Notes under the pieces: generated by a model
What the model saw: the letters and a program-made list of their open reading frames with translations, nothing else
What the model was told of the DNA's origin: nothing
The model's database searches: none
Assembly (NCBI GenBank): GCA_963729195.1
Contig: CAVSNF010000004.1
Span: 62,001 to 126,000, forward strand
DNA from: CAVPTL01 sp963729195
Lineage (GTDB): Bacteria > Actinomycetota > Thermoleophilia > Gaiellales > JAICJC01
DNA length: 64,000 nucleotides
Direction of reading: 5' to 3'
Translations under genes and position numbers: made by a program
Shown here: piece by piece, positions 19,679 through 28,189 of the stretch
How the letters are laid out: every line of letters begins with the position of its first letter
How positions within the stretch are numbered: the stretch's first letter is position 1

Positions 19679-20173
19679 ATGACGATCCGCGACCGCATCA
19701 ATGGGCAACTGGTGGTTCTGGCCCCGCTCAACGTCGCGGACGCCCCCGCCTGGGCGCGCTGGCTGAACGATCCCGACACGACCCGCTACCTGTACGGCAG
19801 GCGGGGCGCCCCCGAGGAGCAGCCCACCGTCGACCAGATGCTCGAGTGGGGGCGGCGGATGCTGGCCGACCCGTGGCGGATGGCCGTGGGGCTGGAGGTA
19901 CGAGGCGGCGGCACGGTGATCGGAAACGCACGCCTGACCCCGCACGGGCCGCGCCGGGCGCGGTTCTCGATCGTGATCGGCGAGGCCGAGCATCGCGGCC
20001 GCGGCATCGGCACCGAGGCCACCCGGATGATGGCCCAGCTCGGATTCGAGCGGCTCGACCTGCGCGAGATCGTGCTGGACGTCGACCCCCGCAACGAAGC
20101 CGGCCGGCGCGCCTACCTGACCGCCGGCTTCACCCCCGGCCGCGGCGACTCCATGACCCTCCGCCGTGAATAA
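19679..20173 (+). CDS. GNAT family N-acetyltransferase, RimJ/RimL-like
   Basis: 164 residues, ATG 19679. Acetyl-CoA-binding motif A is seen as IVIGEAEHRGRGIGTEATRM, followed by DLREIVLDVDPRNEAGRRAY, the usual RimJ/RimL-type asparagine-rich C-terminal turn. The substrate (protein N-terminus, aminoglycoside or small molecule) cannot be told. A GCTAAT hexamer 9 bases before the ATG and no ribosome site suggest a leaderless start. The stop TAA is supplied by the palindromic repeat at 20166-20196. Confidence 0.85.
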   Translation: MTIRDRINGQLVVLAPLNVADAPAWARWLNDPDTTRYLYGRRGAPEEQPTVDQMLEWGRRMLADPWRMAVGLEVRGGGTVIGNARLTPHGPRRARFSIVIGEAEHRGRGIGTEATRMMAQLGFERLDLREIVLDVDPRNEAGRRAYLTAGFTPGRGDSMTLRRE

Positions 20174-20196
20174 CGGTGCCAGGCACCGTTATTCAC
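20166..20196. repeat. 31-base palindromic repeat, copy 3
   Basis: Perfect copy, centre A at 20181. Its left arm contains the stop codon TAA (20171-20173) of the GNAT gene, and its right end is 1 base from the citrate synthase stop on the other strand. Confidence 0.9.
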
Positions 20197-20197
20197 C

Positions 20198-21338
20198 TCA
20201 CGCTACAGCAGGCTCGTCCGTGCGCTCTTCGATCGGCTGGTAGGGGCGCACCGGCGGGGCCGACGTACTCTGAACTCGGCCGGATCAGCCGGTTGTCGGC
20301 GTGCTGCTCCATCACGTGCGCGGCCCAGCCCACCACCCGGCTCATGGCGAAGATGGGCGTGAACAGCCCGGTCTCGATGCCGAGGTAGTGGTAGGTCGAC
20401 GCTGAGTAGAAGTCGACGTTGGGATAGAGGCCCTTCTGCTCGAGCACGACGTGCTCGATGTGGTCGGACATGTTGAACCACTGCGGCTCGTCGGACTCCT
20501 CCGACAAGCCCTTGGAGAACCGCTTGAGGATCACCGCCCGGGGATCGAAGGTCTTGTACACCCGATGCCCGAAGCCCATGATCCGCTCGCGCCGTTCCAG
20601 CCGGGCGCGGATCTCCTCGTCCACGCGGTCGTCGCCGCCGATCGCCTGCAGCAGCTTCATCACCTGCTCGTTGGCGCCGCCGTGCAGCGGCCCCTTGAGC
20701 GCGCCGATGGCGCCGGTGATGGCGGAGTGCATGTCCGACAGCGTGGAGGCGATCACACGGGCGGTGAAGGTGGACGCGTTCATCTCGTGGTCGGCGTGCA
20801 GAATCAGGGCAACGTCAAACGTCTTTGCGGCGGCCGGGCTGGGCTGCTCACCGGCCAGCATGTGCAGGAAGTTGGCCGCATGCGACAGCCCCGGGTCGGG
20901 CGCCACCGGATCCAGTCCGCGACGGCGACGGTCGTACCGCGCCACCATCGTCGGCATCTTCGCGATCAGGCGGGTGGCCTTGGCGAAGTTGGCGTCCACG
21001 GCGTTCGAATTCTTGTCGGGATCGTCGAACGAGTCCGACGACACGGCAGTTCGCAGCATCTCCATCGGCTCGGCGTGATCGGCCAGCATGTCGACCACCG
21101 AGGCGGTCTCGGGCGACAGCTCGCGGGCGTCGGCCAGAGCCGAGGTGAACGCCTTCAGCTCGGCCACGGTGGGCAGATGCCCGCGCAGAATCAGGAAACA
21201 CACCTCTTCGTAGGTGGAATGCTCCGCGAGGTCGCCGACGTCGTACCCGCCGTAGATCAGAACGCCGTTCTGACCGTCGATCGAGCACAGGCGGCTGCGC
21301 GCAACCACCACACCTTCGAGTCCACCTTTGTCTGCCAT
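20198..21338 (-). CDS. gltA: Citrate synthase (frameshifted near 3' end)
   Basis: Condenses acetyl-CoA and oxaloacetate. ATG 21338 with GGAGGG upstream (MADKGGLEGVVVARSRLCSI). Catalytic residues: His in LHGGANEQVM, His in MGFGHRVYKT, Asp in YPNVDFYSASTYHYLG. Length about 379, fitting the short type used by actinobacteria. Near 20257 a run of four Cs where three would keep the frame shifts the last 20 residues; the corrected end reads RPYQPIEERTDEPAVA. Convergent with the GNAT gene. Confidence 0.93.
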
Positions 21339-21446
21339 GCGCGACCCTCCGCCGTGTCCTTGAGTGCTCTTGCGACTTCGACCCAATCCTAGCGTTCGTG
21401 CAAGAATCGCCCGGCCAGCCACCCTCAACCTTGTGGGAGTTTTCAC

Positions 21447-22544
21447 GTGAGTCATCGAGTCACCCTGATACCCGGAGATGGAACCGGGCCCGAGATCGCT
21501 GAAGCTACTCGCCGAGTGATCGACGCAACCGGTGTCCGGATTGAATGGGATGTCCAGGATGCGGGCGCCGATGTGATGGACAGGTTCGGCGGAAATCCGC
21601 TCCCCGATCACGTGCTCGACTCGATCAGGCAGAACGGCGTGGCCATCAAAGGGCCGATCACGACGCCGGTCGGCACCGGATTCCGATCGGTCAACGTGGC
21701 GCTCCGCAAGGAGCTCGACATGTACGCCCAGGTGCGGCCCTGCAAGATCTACCCAGGCGTGCGCACCCGCTACGCCGATACGCCCGTCGACCTGGTGATC
21801 GTGCGCGAGAACACCGAGGATCTGTACGCCGGGATCGAGTTCGAGCGCGGCTCGCTGGGCGCCCGCGAGGTGGCCGCCGCGATCGAGAGCGCAAGCGGCG
21901 CGCACATTCGCGACGACGCCGGCATCTCGATCAAGCCGATCTCGGAGTTCGGCACCCGCCGGGTGGTGCAGTTCGCGTTCGATTACGCCCGTGCCCGCGG
22001 CCGCAAGAAGGTCACCTCGGTGCACAAGGCCAACATCATGAAACACACCGACGGCCTGTGGCTGGAGGTGTCCCGCGAGGTGGCGGAGAAGAACACCGAC
22101 ATCGAGTTCGAAGACCGGATCGTCGACAACATGTGCATGCAGCTGGTGCAAAAGCCCGAGCTGTACGACGTGCTGGTGCTGCCCAACCTCTACGGCGACA
22201 TCGTCTCCGACCTCTGCGCCGGCCTGATCGGCGGCCTGGGGGTGGCGCCGGGCGCGAACTTCGGCACCCACGCCGCGGTGTTCGAGCCGACCCACGGCTC
22301 GGCTCCCAAGTACGCGGGCCAGAACAAGGTCAATCCGATTGCGATGATGCTCTCCGGTGTACTCATGCTCCAGCACCTCGAGGAGCGCGCCGCCGCCGAC
22401 CGGCTGGAGTCTGCGATCGCGGCGGTGATCGCCGAAGGCAAAAACGTCACCTACGACATGAAGCCACCGGGTGCGGCCGACACCGCAGTCGGCACCTCTC
22501 AGGTGGCAGATGCAATCATCGAGCAGTTGGGGGAAGTGGCATGA
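21447..22544 (+). CDS. Isocitrate dehydrogenase, NAD type (isocitrate/isopropylmalate dehydrogenase family)
   Basis: Beta-decarboxylating dehydrogenase, 365 residues, GTG 21447. Blocks: IPGDGTGPEI, KGPITTPVGTGFRSVNVALR (phosphorylation-site-like S and substrate arginines), IVRENTEDLYAG, KVTSVHKANIMKHTDG, NLYGDIVSDL and FEPTHGSAPKYAGQNKVNP. The GTGFRSVNVALRK context matches NAD-isocitrate dehydrogenase of the short type better than LeuB. Its position between citrate synthase and malate dehydrogenase supports the TCA role. The stop overlaps the next ATG. Confidence 0.88.
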   Translation: MSHRVTLIPGDGTGPEIAEATRRVIDATGVRIEWDVQDAGADVMDRFGGNPLPDHVLDSIRQNGVAIKGPITTPVGTGFRSVNVALRKELDMYAQVRPCKIYPGVRTRYADTPVDLVIVRENTEDLYAGIEFERGSLGAREVAAAIESASGAHIRDDAGISIKPISEFGTRRVVQFAFDYARARGRKKVTSVHKANIMKHTDGLWLEVSREVAEKNTDIEFEDRIVDNMCMQLVQKPELYDVLVLPNLYGDIVSDLCAGLIGGLGVAPGANFGTHAAVFEPTHGSAPKYAGQNKVNPIAMMLSGVLMLQHLEERAAADRLESAIAAVIAEGKNVTYDMKPPGAADTAVGTSQVADAIIEQLGEVA

Positions 22545-23470
22545 GGCGAGAGAAGATCACCGTGGTCGGAGCCGGCAACGTCGGCGCCACCACCGCACAG
22601 CGACTGGCCGAGCGCGACTACGCCGACGTGGTGTTGGTGGACATCGTGGAGGGGCTGCCGCAGGGCAAGGCACTGGACATGAACGAGGCCGGCCCGGTGG
22701 TGGGCTACGAGCCCAACGTGGTCGGCTCCAACGGCTACGAGGAGACCGCCGGATCAGCGATCTGCGTGATCACCTCCGGCCGCGCGCGCACGCCGGGCAT
22801 GAGCCGCGACGACCTGCTCAAGACCAATCAGGCGATCGTGTCGGACGTGACCAAGAATCTGGTGGAGCGCTCACCGGACACCATCCTGATCGTCGTCACC
22901 AACCCGCTGGACGCGATGTGTCAGGTGGCGTTCCAGCAGGCCGGGTTTCCCCGCGAGCGGGTGATCGGCATGGCCGGCGTGCTCGACACCGCCCGGTTTC
23001 GCACCTTCCTGGCCTGGGAGCTGGGCGTGTCGGTCAAGGATGTCACCGGGTTCGTGCTCGGCGGGCATGGCGATCAGATGGTGCCGGTGACGTCCAACAC
23101 CAATGTGGCCGGCATCCCCATCACCGACCTGATCGAGCCGGAGCGGCTTGCCGAGATCGTGCAGCGCACCCGCGACGGCGGCGCCGAGGTGGTCAAGCTG
23201 CTGAAGTCCGGCTCGGCCTACTACGCGCCGTCGGCCTCGATCTGCGAGATGGTCGACTCGATCGTGCTCGACCAGCAGCGGGTACTGCCCGCTGCGGCAC
23301 TGCTGCAGGGCGAATACGGACTCAACGGGCTGTACATGGGTGTGCCCTGTCGGTTGGGTTCCCGCGGACTGGAGCACGTCTACGAGGTCGAGCTGACCAC
23401 CGAGGAGCAGTCCGAGCTGAATCGCTCAGCGGACGCGGTTCGCGAGCTCATCGATGTGATGGGCCTCTGA
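22541..23470 (+). CDS. mdh: Malate dehydrogenase, LDH-like type
   Basis: Oxidises malate to oxaloacetate with NAD. 309 residues, ATG 22541 overlapping the upstream TGA. NAD site VVGAGNVGATTAQRLA, acidic residue in VVLVDIVEG, substrate arginines in SGRARTPGMSRDDLL, VTNPLDAM, LDTARFRTFLA and the catalytic His in LGGHGDQMVP. The R-x4-M-x-R loop (RARTPGMSR) identifies malate rather than lactate as substrate. Coupled to isocitrate dehydrogenase in a two-gene unit. Confidence 0.94.
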   Translation: MRREKITVVGAGNVGATTAQRLAERDYADVVLVDIVEGLPQGKALDMNEAGPVVGYEPNVVGSNGYEETAGSAICVITSGRARTPGMSRDDLLKTNQAIVSDVTKNLVERSPDTILIVVTNPLDAMCQVAFQQAGFPRERVIGMAGVLDTARFRTFLAWELGVSVKDVTGFVLGGHGDQMVPVTSNTNVAGIPITDLIEPERLAEIVQRTRDGGAEVVKLLKSGSAYYAPSASICEMVDSIVLDQQRVLPAAALLQGEYGLNGLYMGVPCRLGSRGLEHVYEVELTTEEQSELNRSADAVRELIDVMGL

Positions 23471-23483
23471 GCACCACGGCCAC

Positions 23484-24998
23484 ATGAATCGATCGGCCCG
23501 ACTGAAGCAGCTGGCGGGCCAATCGTTCGTGTACGGCCTCGGCGGGCTGGTCTCGCGGGCTGTCGGGATCGTGCTTCTGCCGGTGTATTTCCGGCACGTC
23601 TCGCGCGTCCAGTTCGGCGATGTCGAGCTGATCATGTCGACCATCACGCTGGCGGCGATCGTCTTTCGGTTGGGTCTGACGAACGCGATGTTCCGCTTCT
23701 CGTTCGATAACCCGGGCGACGGAAACCGCGAGAAGACGGTGCAGACCACGTTCACCTCGGTGATGATCCTATCCACCCTGGCGGTGATCCTGGGCCTGAT
23801 CTTCCTCGATCCCCTGGCTCACGTTCTGGGCGGCCGGGCGCTCACGATCATCGGCCTGACCGGCCTTTGGGTGACGATGAACTTCGACATCGTCACCGGC
23901 ATCTACCGGATCGAGCGGCGGCCCACCGCGTTCGTCGTGTACTCGCTGACGAACGTCGCAATCACGGTGGTGATGACGGTGCTTCTGGTGGTGCATTGGC
24001 ACCACGAGGCCGCCGGGCTGATGATCGGCAACTTCTCCGGCACCTACGTCACCTACTTCCTGATGCTGATCGCCCGCCGCGACGTGATTGGGTTTCGGCT
24101 GTTCAATCGTGAGCTGTTACGCCGGATGCTGCACTTCTCGGTGCCCCTGATCCCCGCCGGCCTGGCCCTGTGGGCGCTGAACGTCGCCGATCGCTTCCAG
24201 GTCAAGTACCTGGGCTCGCCGGCGCTTCTAGGCTCGTACTCGGCGGCCTCCAAGATCGCGCTTTCGATCATGCTGCTGATCGCGGCGTTCCAGACCGCCT
24301 GGCCGGCCTTCGCCAACTCGATGCCGTCGGAGGACGAGACCCGCAAGGTGTATGCGGTGGTGCTGACGTACTGGTCGATGGTGATGGCCTGGGCGGTGGT
24401 GGCGATCAGCCTGGCGACCCCGACGTATGTGCACGTGGCGCTGCCCAAGTCGGTGTGGGACGCAGCGCCGGTGGTGCCGCTGCTGATGTTCGGGTCGGTG
24501 CTGTTCGGCGCCTACCTGATTCTCAACGCCGGGGTCAACCGCTCCAAGAAGACTCGCTTCACGCCGGTGGTGGCGACCACCGCGGCGCTCGTCAACGTCG
24601 GCATCAACTTCGCGCTGATCCCGTGGATCGGTATCGTCGGCGCAGGCGTCTCGACCGTGATCGGGTATGTGGTGCTGGTCTACCTGGGCTGGCGCAACGC
24701 CCAGCACTCCTACCCGGTGGATTACGAATGGAGCCGGGTGATCCGTACGGCCCTGGTAGCCGCGGCGTTCGTCCTGCTGTCGATGCTGGTGATTCCCGCC
24801 ACCGGCTGGGTGGGAGTGCCGCTGCGGATCATCCTCGCGGTGCTCTTCCCGGTCGGATTGGTGGCGACCGGAGTGGTTCACCGGGGCGAGGTCGGCCGGG
24901 TGCGCGACAACCTCAAGGCGATGGGCAAGCGCCGCAGCAAGGCAGCCGTGCTCGAAGCCGAAGAAGAGGAAGCGATCGAGGAAGAGCCCGTCGCCTGA
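23484..24998 (+). CDS. Lipid-linked oligosaccharide/polysaccharide flippase (Wzx-like)
   Basis: MOP-superfamily membrane exporter, 504 residues, 12-14 hydrophobic segments. The N-terminus (GQSFVYGLGGLVSRAVGIVL, LPVYFRHVS) is typical of Wzx/PST flippases that turn undecaprenyl-linked sugar units across the membrane. The C-terminal tail is strongly acidic (EAEEEEAIEEEPVA). It follows malate dehydrogenase by 13 bases. A matching initiating sugar transferase is encoded at 49.1 kb. The stop TGA opens the next palindromic repeat. Confidence 0.85.
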   Translation: MNRSARLKQLAGQSFVYGLGGLVSRAVGIVLLPVYFRHVSRVQFGDVELIMSTITLAAIVFRLGLTNAMFRFSFDNPGDGNREKTVQTTFTSVMILSTLAVILGLIFLDPLAHVLGGRALTIIGLTGLWVTMNFDIVTGIYRIERRPTAFVVYSLTNVAITVVMTVLLVVHWHHEAAGLMIGNFSGTYVTYFLMLIARRDVIGFRLFNRELLRRMLHFSVPLIPAGLALWALNVADRFQVKYLGSPALLGSYSAASKIALSIMLLIAAFQTAWPAFANSMPSEDETRKVYAVVLTYWSMVMAWAVVAISLATPTYVHVALPKSVWDAAPVVPLLMFGSVLFGAYLILNAGVNRSKKTRFTPVVATTAALVNVGINFALIPWIGIVGAGVSTVIGYVVLVYLGWRNAQHSYPVDYEWSRVIRTALVAAAFVLLSMLVIPATGWVGVPLRIILAVLFPVGLVATGVVHRGEVGRVRDNLKAMGKRRSKAAVLEAEEEEAIEEEPVA

Positions 24999-25024
24999 AT
25001 AACGGTGCCAGGCACCGTTATTCA
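24996..25024. repeat. 31-base palindromic repeat, copy 4
   Basis: 14-base arms around a central A at 25010; the outermost pair is mismatched. The flippase stop TGA is its first three bases. Lies 26 bases left of fold-back repeat copy B. Confidence 0.9.
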
Positions 25025-25050
25025 CCGAACGTCGATGTACGACTGACGCC

Positions 25051-25177
25051 CTGAGGCGAAGGCCGCCTCAGTCTGTGGCAAGGATCGAGCGGCGGGCGGA
25101 GCGGAGGCGTGGTAAAGCCACATGGAGCACCGCACCGCCGCGTGGGACGCCGCCACGGGCCCAACGGCCAGCCTCAG
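25051..25177. repeat. Fold-back repeat, copy B
   Basis: 127 bases bounded by CTGAGGC and GCCTCAG (7-base terminal inverted repeat). A near-perfect hairpin CTGAGGCG/CGCCTCAG sits at the 5' end, and an internal CGTGG-TAAAG-CCACA hairpin at the centre. CTGTGGC on the left pairs with GCCACGG on the right, where copy C instead has GGTTCTGGC and GCCAGAACC: paired changes that keep the stem. The terminal TCA is the complement of the rsgA stop codon. Confidence 0.85.
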
Positions 25178-26229
25178 TAGGCGTCGGTTTTCATGGATTT
25201 GGTGATGGCGGCCCAGCGGCGGCGTTCCTCCGAGCGGGCACCCTTGTCGTCGCGGGTGGCTTGGAAGTGCAGCTCTCGCTGGAGCTTTCGGTAGCTCTCC
25301 AGCCGCTCCGCCGGCAGCGTGCCGGCGGCGATCGCAGCCCGCACCGCGCAGCCCGGTTCGGTCTCGTGCATGCAGTCGCGAAACTTGCACTGGGCCGCCA
25401 GCTCCTCCACGTCGTCGAAGGTCTGGGCGACGCCCTCGTCGGCCTCCCACAGCTGCATCACCCGCATCCCGGGGGTGTCGATGATGCACCCGCCGCCGGG
25501 GAGTGCAATCAGCTCGCGATGAGTGGTCGTGTGACGCCCGCGGCCGTCGTCGCGGATCTCGCGCGTGGCCAGCCGCTCCTCGTCGATCAGCCGGTTGATC
25601 AGCGTCGACTTGCCCACGCCTGACGACCCCACCGCGGCCGCGGTGCCGCTGCGTCCAACCAGCTCGCGCAGCTCATCGATGCCCTCACCTGTGACCGAGG
25701 AGATCACCTGAATCGGCACCCCGGCTGCGACAGCGTCGACCGTGCGCACCGCCGCCGGCACGTCGTCGCAGACGTCGGCCTTGGTCAGGACGATCACCGG
25801 ATTGGCTCCGCTCTCCCAGGCCACGGCCAGGTACCGCTCGATCCGGCGCGGATTGAGATCCTGGTTCAGCGACGACACCAGCAGGGCGAGATCCACGTTG
25901 GCCGCCACCACCTGCTCGGTGGTGACCTCGCCGGCCGCGTTTCGCACAAACGCCGACCGCCGGGGCAGCATGGCGGATACCTGGACGCGCTCGCTGGTCG
26001 GATCGCCGTCGTGCACGACCCAGTCTCCGACCGCCGGCCGGTCGATCGGTGAACTGGTTGCTTTGCGCATCGCGCCGGTCATCTCGGCCCAGCGATCGCC
26101 GCCGGTGACCGCGAGCACGTACGCCCCGCGGTGTTGGATGATCACGCGGCCCGGCTCGAGGCCGGCCGCTGCGTATGGTTCGAAGGCGGATGCCCAATCG
26201 GCATCCCACCCATAGCGTTCGAGATTCAC
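25174..26229 (-). CDS. rsgA: Ribosome small subunit-dependent GTPase A
   Basis: Circularly permuted GTPase for 30S ribosome maturation. Order: OB-fold (VGDWVVHDG, RVQVSAMLPRRSAFVR), G4 TKAD before G1 GSSGVGKSTLIN, G3 DTPGM, then a zinc site of Cys and His residues (CKFRDCMHETEPGC). GTG 26229 is chosen because AGGAG lies 6 bases upstream; the in-frame ATG at 26247 has no ribosome site. The last codon and stop abut the fold-back repeat. Likely expressed from the promoter at 26.4 kb through a leader that contains a small ORF. Confidence 0.92.
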   Translation of the reverse strand: MNLERYGWDADWASAFEPYAAAGLEPGRVIIQHRGAYVLAVTGGDRWAEMTGAMRKATSSPIDRPAVGDWVVHDGDPTSERVQVSAMLPRRSAFVRNAAGEVTTEQVVAANVDLALLVSSLNQDLNPRRIERYLAVAWESGANPVIVLTKADVCDDVPAAVRTVDAVAAGVPIQVISSVTGEGIDELRELVGRSGTAAAVGSSGVGKSTLINRLIDEERLATREIRDDGRGRHTTTHRELIALPGGGCIIDTPGMRVMQLWEADEGVAQTFDDVEELAAQCKFRDCMHETEPGCAVRAAIAAGTLPAERLESYRKLQRELHFQATRDDKGARSEERRRWAAITKSMKTDAY

Positions 26230-26305
26230 TCGGGACTCCTGAGTCATGGGAAACGACAGTGCCGGCTCTCAGGCGGCAGTTGGCTCAGGAGACGAACGCT
26301 CGAGC

Positions 26306-26350
26306 TCAGACAGGCGGCCTGGAGGCGGGGGAACACAGATCGGTTTTCAT
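26306..26350 (-). CDS. Possible leader peptide upstream of rsgA
   Basis: A 14-codon ORF (MKTDLCSPASRPPV) with the best ribosome site in this stretch: AAGGAGG, 5 bases before the ATG at 26350. It ends 76 bases before the chosen rsgA start. Translation of such a short ORF can control the downstream gene. The evidence is only the ribosome site and position, so it may be chance. Confidence 0.35.
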   Translation of the reverse strand: MKTDLCSPASRPPV

Positions 26351-26397
26351 GGCCGCCTCCTTTCGTAACTGGCGTCGTCTGAACGGTTCGTGCACTC

Positions 26398-26427
26398 AGA
26401 CTAGTCCACCGCGATGACGTTCGTCAA
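26398..26427 (-). promoter_or_regulatory. Sigma-70-type promoter for rsgA
   Basis: On the minus strand TTGACG (26427-26422), an 18-base spacer and TAGTCT (26403-26398). Transcription would start near 26391, giving a leader of about 160 bases before rsgA that carries the 14-codon ORF. The -35 overlaps the stop codon of the agmatinase-like gene upstream. Confidence 0.45.
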
Positions 26428-27374
26428 TCGGCAGTGCCACGTACCGCCAGCGCCTTCAGCGACAGCATCTCGTGGCAGGCGCTCGCCGCCAGCCAGGAGG
26501 TGATCCCCGCCGGATCGTACGCAGGCGCCACCTCGACGCAATCGAATCCTCGGAAATCGATGCCCTCGAGCGCCCGCAGATAGGCCATCGCCTGGGCGCT
26601 GGTAGGGCCTCCCACCTCGGGCGTGCCGGTACCCGGCGCAAACGCCGGATCGACAAAATCGATATCGAAGCTGAGGAAGGCGCGCCGGTCGCCGACGCGG
26701 GCGCGAACCCGGTCGCCGTACTCGGCGGGGGTCAGCTCAGCCATCTCCAGCCACGGGATCGCGTCGTAGCCGAGGTCGGCTGAGGCCGTCTCGTCCGCGG
26801 CCCCGTAGAGCGTTCCGCGCATCCCCGCCTGCACCGACGCGGTTGGGTCCACCAGGCCCTCCTCCACCGCCCGCTTGAACACCGTGCCGTGGAAATAGCG
26901 AACGCCGTAGTACTGCTCCCACACATCGGCGTGGGCATCCAGGTGCACCAGCGCCAGCGGGCCGTGCACCGCCGCGGCCGCCCGCAACTCCCCGAGCACC
27001 ATCGAGTGGTCACCGCCCAGGCACAGCGGGGTCACCCCGGCGGCATGCACAGGGGCCAGAAACTCCTCGATCTGGGTGAGCGTCAGCTCGTGATAGCCGG
27101 GAACCGTAGGCGCGTCGCCGTAATCCACCATCGACAACACCTCGTGCACGTCCACGTGCAAGTTGGGGTTGTACGGACGCAGCAGGGCCGATGCCGAGCG
27201 AATCCCCTCCGGGCCGAAGCGCGCACCCGACTTGAACGAGACGGCGTCGTCGGTGGGAATCCCGATCACCACCACATCGACATCCTCGAGCGTCTGGACG
27301 TGGGGCAGGCGCATGAATGTGCGCGGCCCGCTGAAGCGGGGCATGATCGAGGCATCGATCGGGCGGTAGTGCAT
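26424..27374 (-). CDS. Agmatinase/guanidinobutyrase-like ureohydrolase
   Basis: Arginase-family binuclear manganese hydrolase, 316 residues, ATG 27374. Metal ligands: CLGGDHS, HLDAHADVW and SFDIDFVDPAFAPGTGTPE. The PGTGTPEVGG segment is that of agmatinase/guanidinobutyrase rather than arginase. It would release urea from a guanidino compound such as agmatine or 4-guanidinobutyrate; which one cannot be told. It is divergent from an SDR gene only 24 bases away, and the two -10 boxes overlap. Confidence 0.9.
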   Translation of the reverse strand: MHYRPIDASIMPRFSGPRTFMRLPHVQTLEDVDVVVIGIPTDDAVSFKSGARFGPEGIRSASALLRPYNPNLHVDVHEVLSMVDYGDAPTVPGYHELTLTQIEEFLAPVHAAGVTPLCLGGDHSMVLGELRAAAAVHGPLALVHLDAHADVWEQYYGVRYFHGTVFKRAVEEGLVDPTASVQAGMRGTLYGAADETASADLGYDAIPWLEMAELTPAEYGDRVRARVGDRRAFLSFDIDFVDPAFAPGTGTPEVGGPTSAQAMAYLRALEGIDFRGFDCVEVAPAYDPAGITSWLAASACHEMLSLKALAVRGTAD

Positions 27375-27382
27375 CGGCCGAT

Positions 27383-27390
27383 CGTATAGC
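27383..27390. promoter_or_regulatory. Overlapping divergent -10 boxes, ureohydrolase/SDR
   Basis: Bases CGTATAGC read TATAGC toward the SDR gene (8 bases before its GTG at 27399) and TATACG toward the ureohydrolase (8 bases before its ATG at 27374). Both starts would be leaderless. The near-symmetry of one AT-rich core in a GC-rich setting suggests a single bidirectional promoter. Confidence 0.4.
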
Positions 27391-27398
27391 GTTCGGCC

Positions 27399-28136
27399 GT
27401 GGATCTGGGATTGAACGGCACGGTCGCGATCGTGGGCGGCGCCTCCTCCGGGATGGGCCTTGCGATCGCACGCGCTCTGGCCGCCGAGGGCACCGCCGTG
27501 ACGATGCTGGCCCGCGACCCCGATCGCCTGGCCACCGCGGCCGACTCGGTACCCGGCGCGATCACCGTGGCCGGCGACGTGCGCGACCGTGACGTACTGG
27601 TGCGGACGGTCGACCAGACGGTTGCCCAGCACGGCCAACTCGACATCGTCATCAACAACGCCGGCGGTCCATCGCCGGGGACGTTCGATTCGACTCCCGA
27701 GGACGCCTGGCTGGACGCCTTCGAGCTGTCGCTGCACGCCACCATCCGCCTGACCAAACTGGCATTGCCGCACCTGCGCGCCAGCGGCCGCGGCAGAGTC
27801 GTCAACATCACCTCGTGGTCGGTGCGCGAGCCGATTCCCAACCTGATCCTCTCCAACACGATCCGCCCGGGCGTGATCGGCTGGGCCAAGACCATCGCCC
27901 ACGAGCTCGGCCCCGAGGGCATCACCGTCAACACCGTGGCGCCGGGAATGATCGACACACCGCGAGTCCACGAACTCGGCTCACAGGCGGCAGACGTCAG
28001 CTGGGTACCGGCCCGCCGCAGAGGCACACCGGAAGAGATCGCCGCGGCGGTCGTCTTCCTCTGCTCAGCGCCCGCGGCCTACATCACGGGGGTTGTGCTG
28101 CCGGTCGACGGCGGTGCGCTGAGGGGCGTTTGGTGA
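27399..28136 (+). CDS. Atypical SDR family oxidoreductase lacking the catalytic Tyr
   Basis: Short-chain dehydrogenase fold of 245 residues: VGGASSGMG (residues 12-20), INNAGGPSPG (85-94), Ser in VVNITSWSV (134-142), TVAPGMIDTPRV and the C-terminal ITGVVLPVDGG. Where YxxxK should follow the serine, the sequence is NLILSNTIRPGV, with no Tyr in the interval. It could be a non-catalytic member, use another residue, or act as a regulator or isomerase. The function is not assigned. Divergent partner of the ureohydrolase gene. Confidence 0.85.
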   Translation: MDLGLNGTVAIVGGASSGMGLAIARALAAEGTAVTMLARDPDRLATAADSVPGAITVAGDVRDRDVLVRTVDQTVAQHGQLDIVINNAGGPSPGTFDSTPEDAWLDAFELSLHATIRLTKLALPHLRASGRGRVVNITSWSVREPIPNLILSNTIRPGVIGWAKTIAHELGPEGITVNTVAPGMIDTPRVHELGSQAADVSWVPARRRGTPEEIAAAVVFLCSAPAAYITGVVLPVDGGALRGVW

Positions 28137-28176
28137 CCGCAAAACCCGGCTCAACCTGATCGCAATCGCCGCCACG

Positions 28177-28182
28177 TAGAAT
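28177..28182 (+). promoter_or_regulatory. -10 box of rhomboid gene (leaderless start)
   Basis: TAGAAT ends 7 bases before ATG 28190, so transcription should begin at the start codon itself. No ribosome site is present. Confidence 0.4.
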
Positions 28183-28189
28183 TATTGCG

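Noticed and set aside
20193..22376. 727-residue open frame spanning citrate synthase
   Set aside because: The upstream extension is the antisense of isocitrate dehydrogenase; the real start is the ATG at 21338 with a ribosome site.
21545..23470. 641-residue open frame over isocitrate and malate dehydrogenases
   Set aside because: Its first half is an arginine-rich shadow of the isocitrate dehydrogenase frame; malate dehydrogenase begins at ATG 22541.
24996..25177. Insertion sequence
   Set aside because: The terminal inverted repeats are there, but the element is 126 bases with no transposase ORF; at most a non-autonomous element.
25174..26350. Duplicated segment linking the rsgA end and the leader ORF
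   Set aside because: Both contain ATGAAAACCGA, but the 11-base match does not extend and is best taken as chance.
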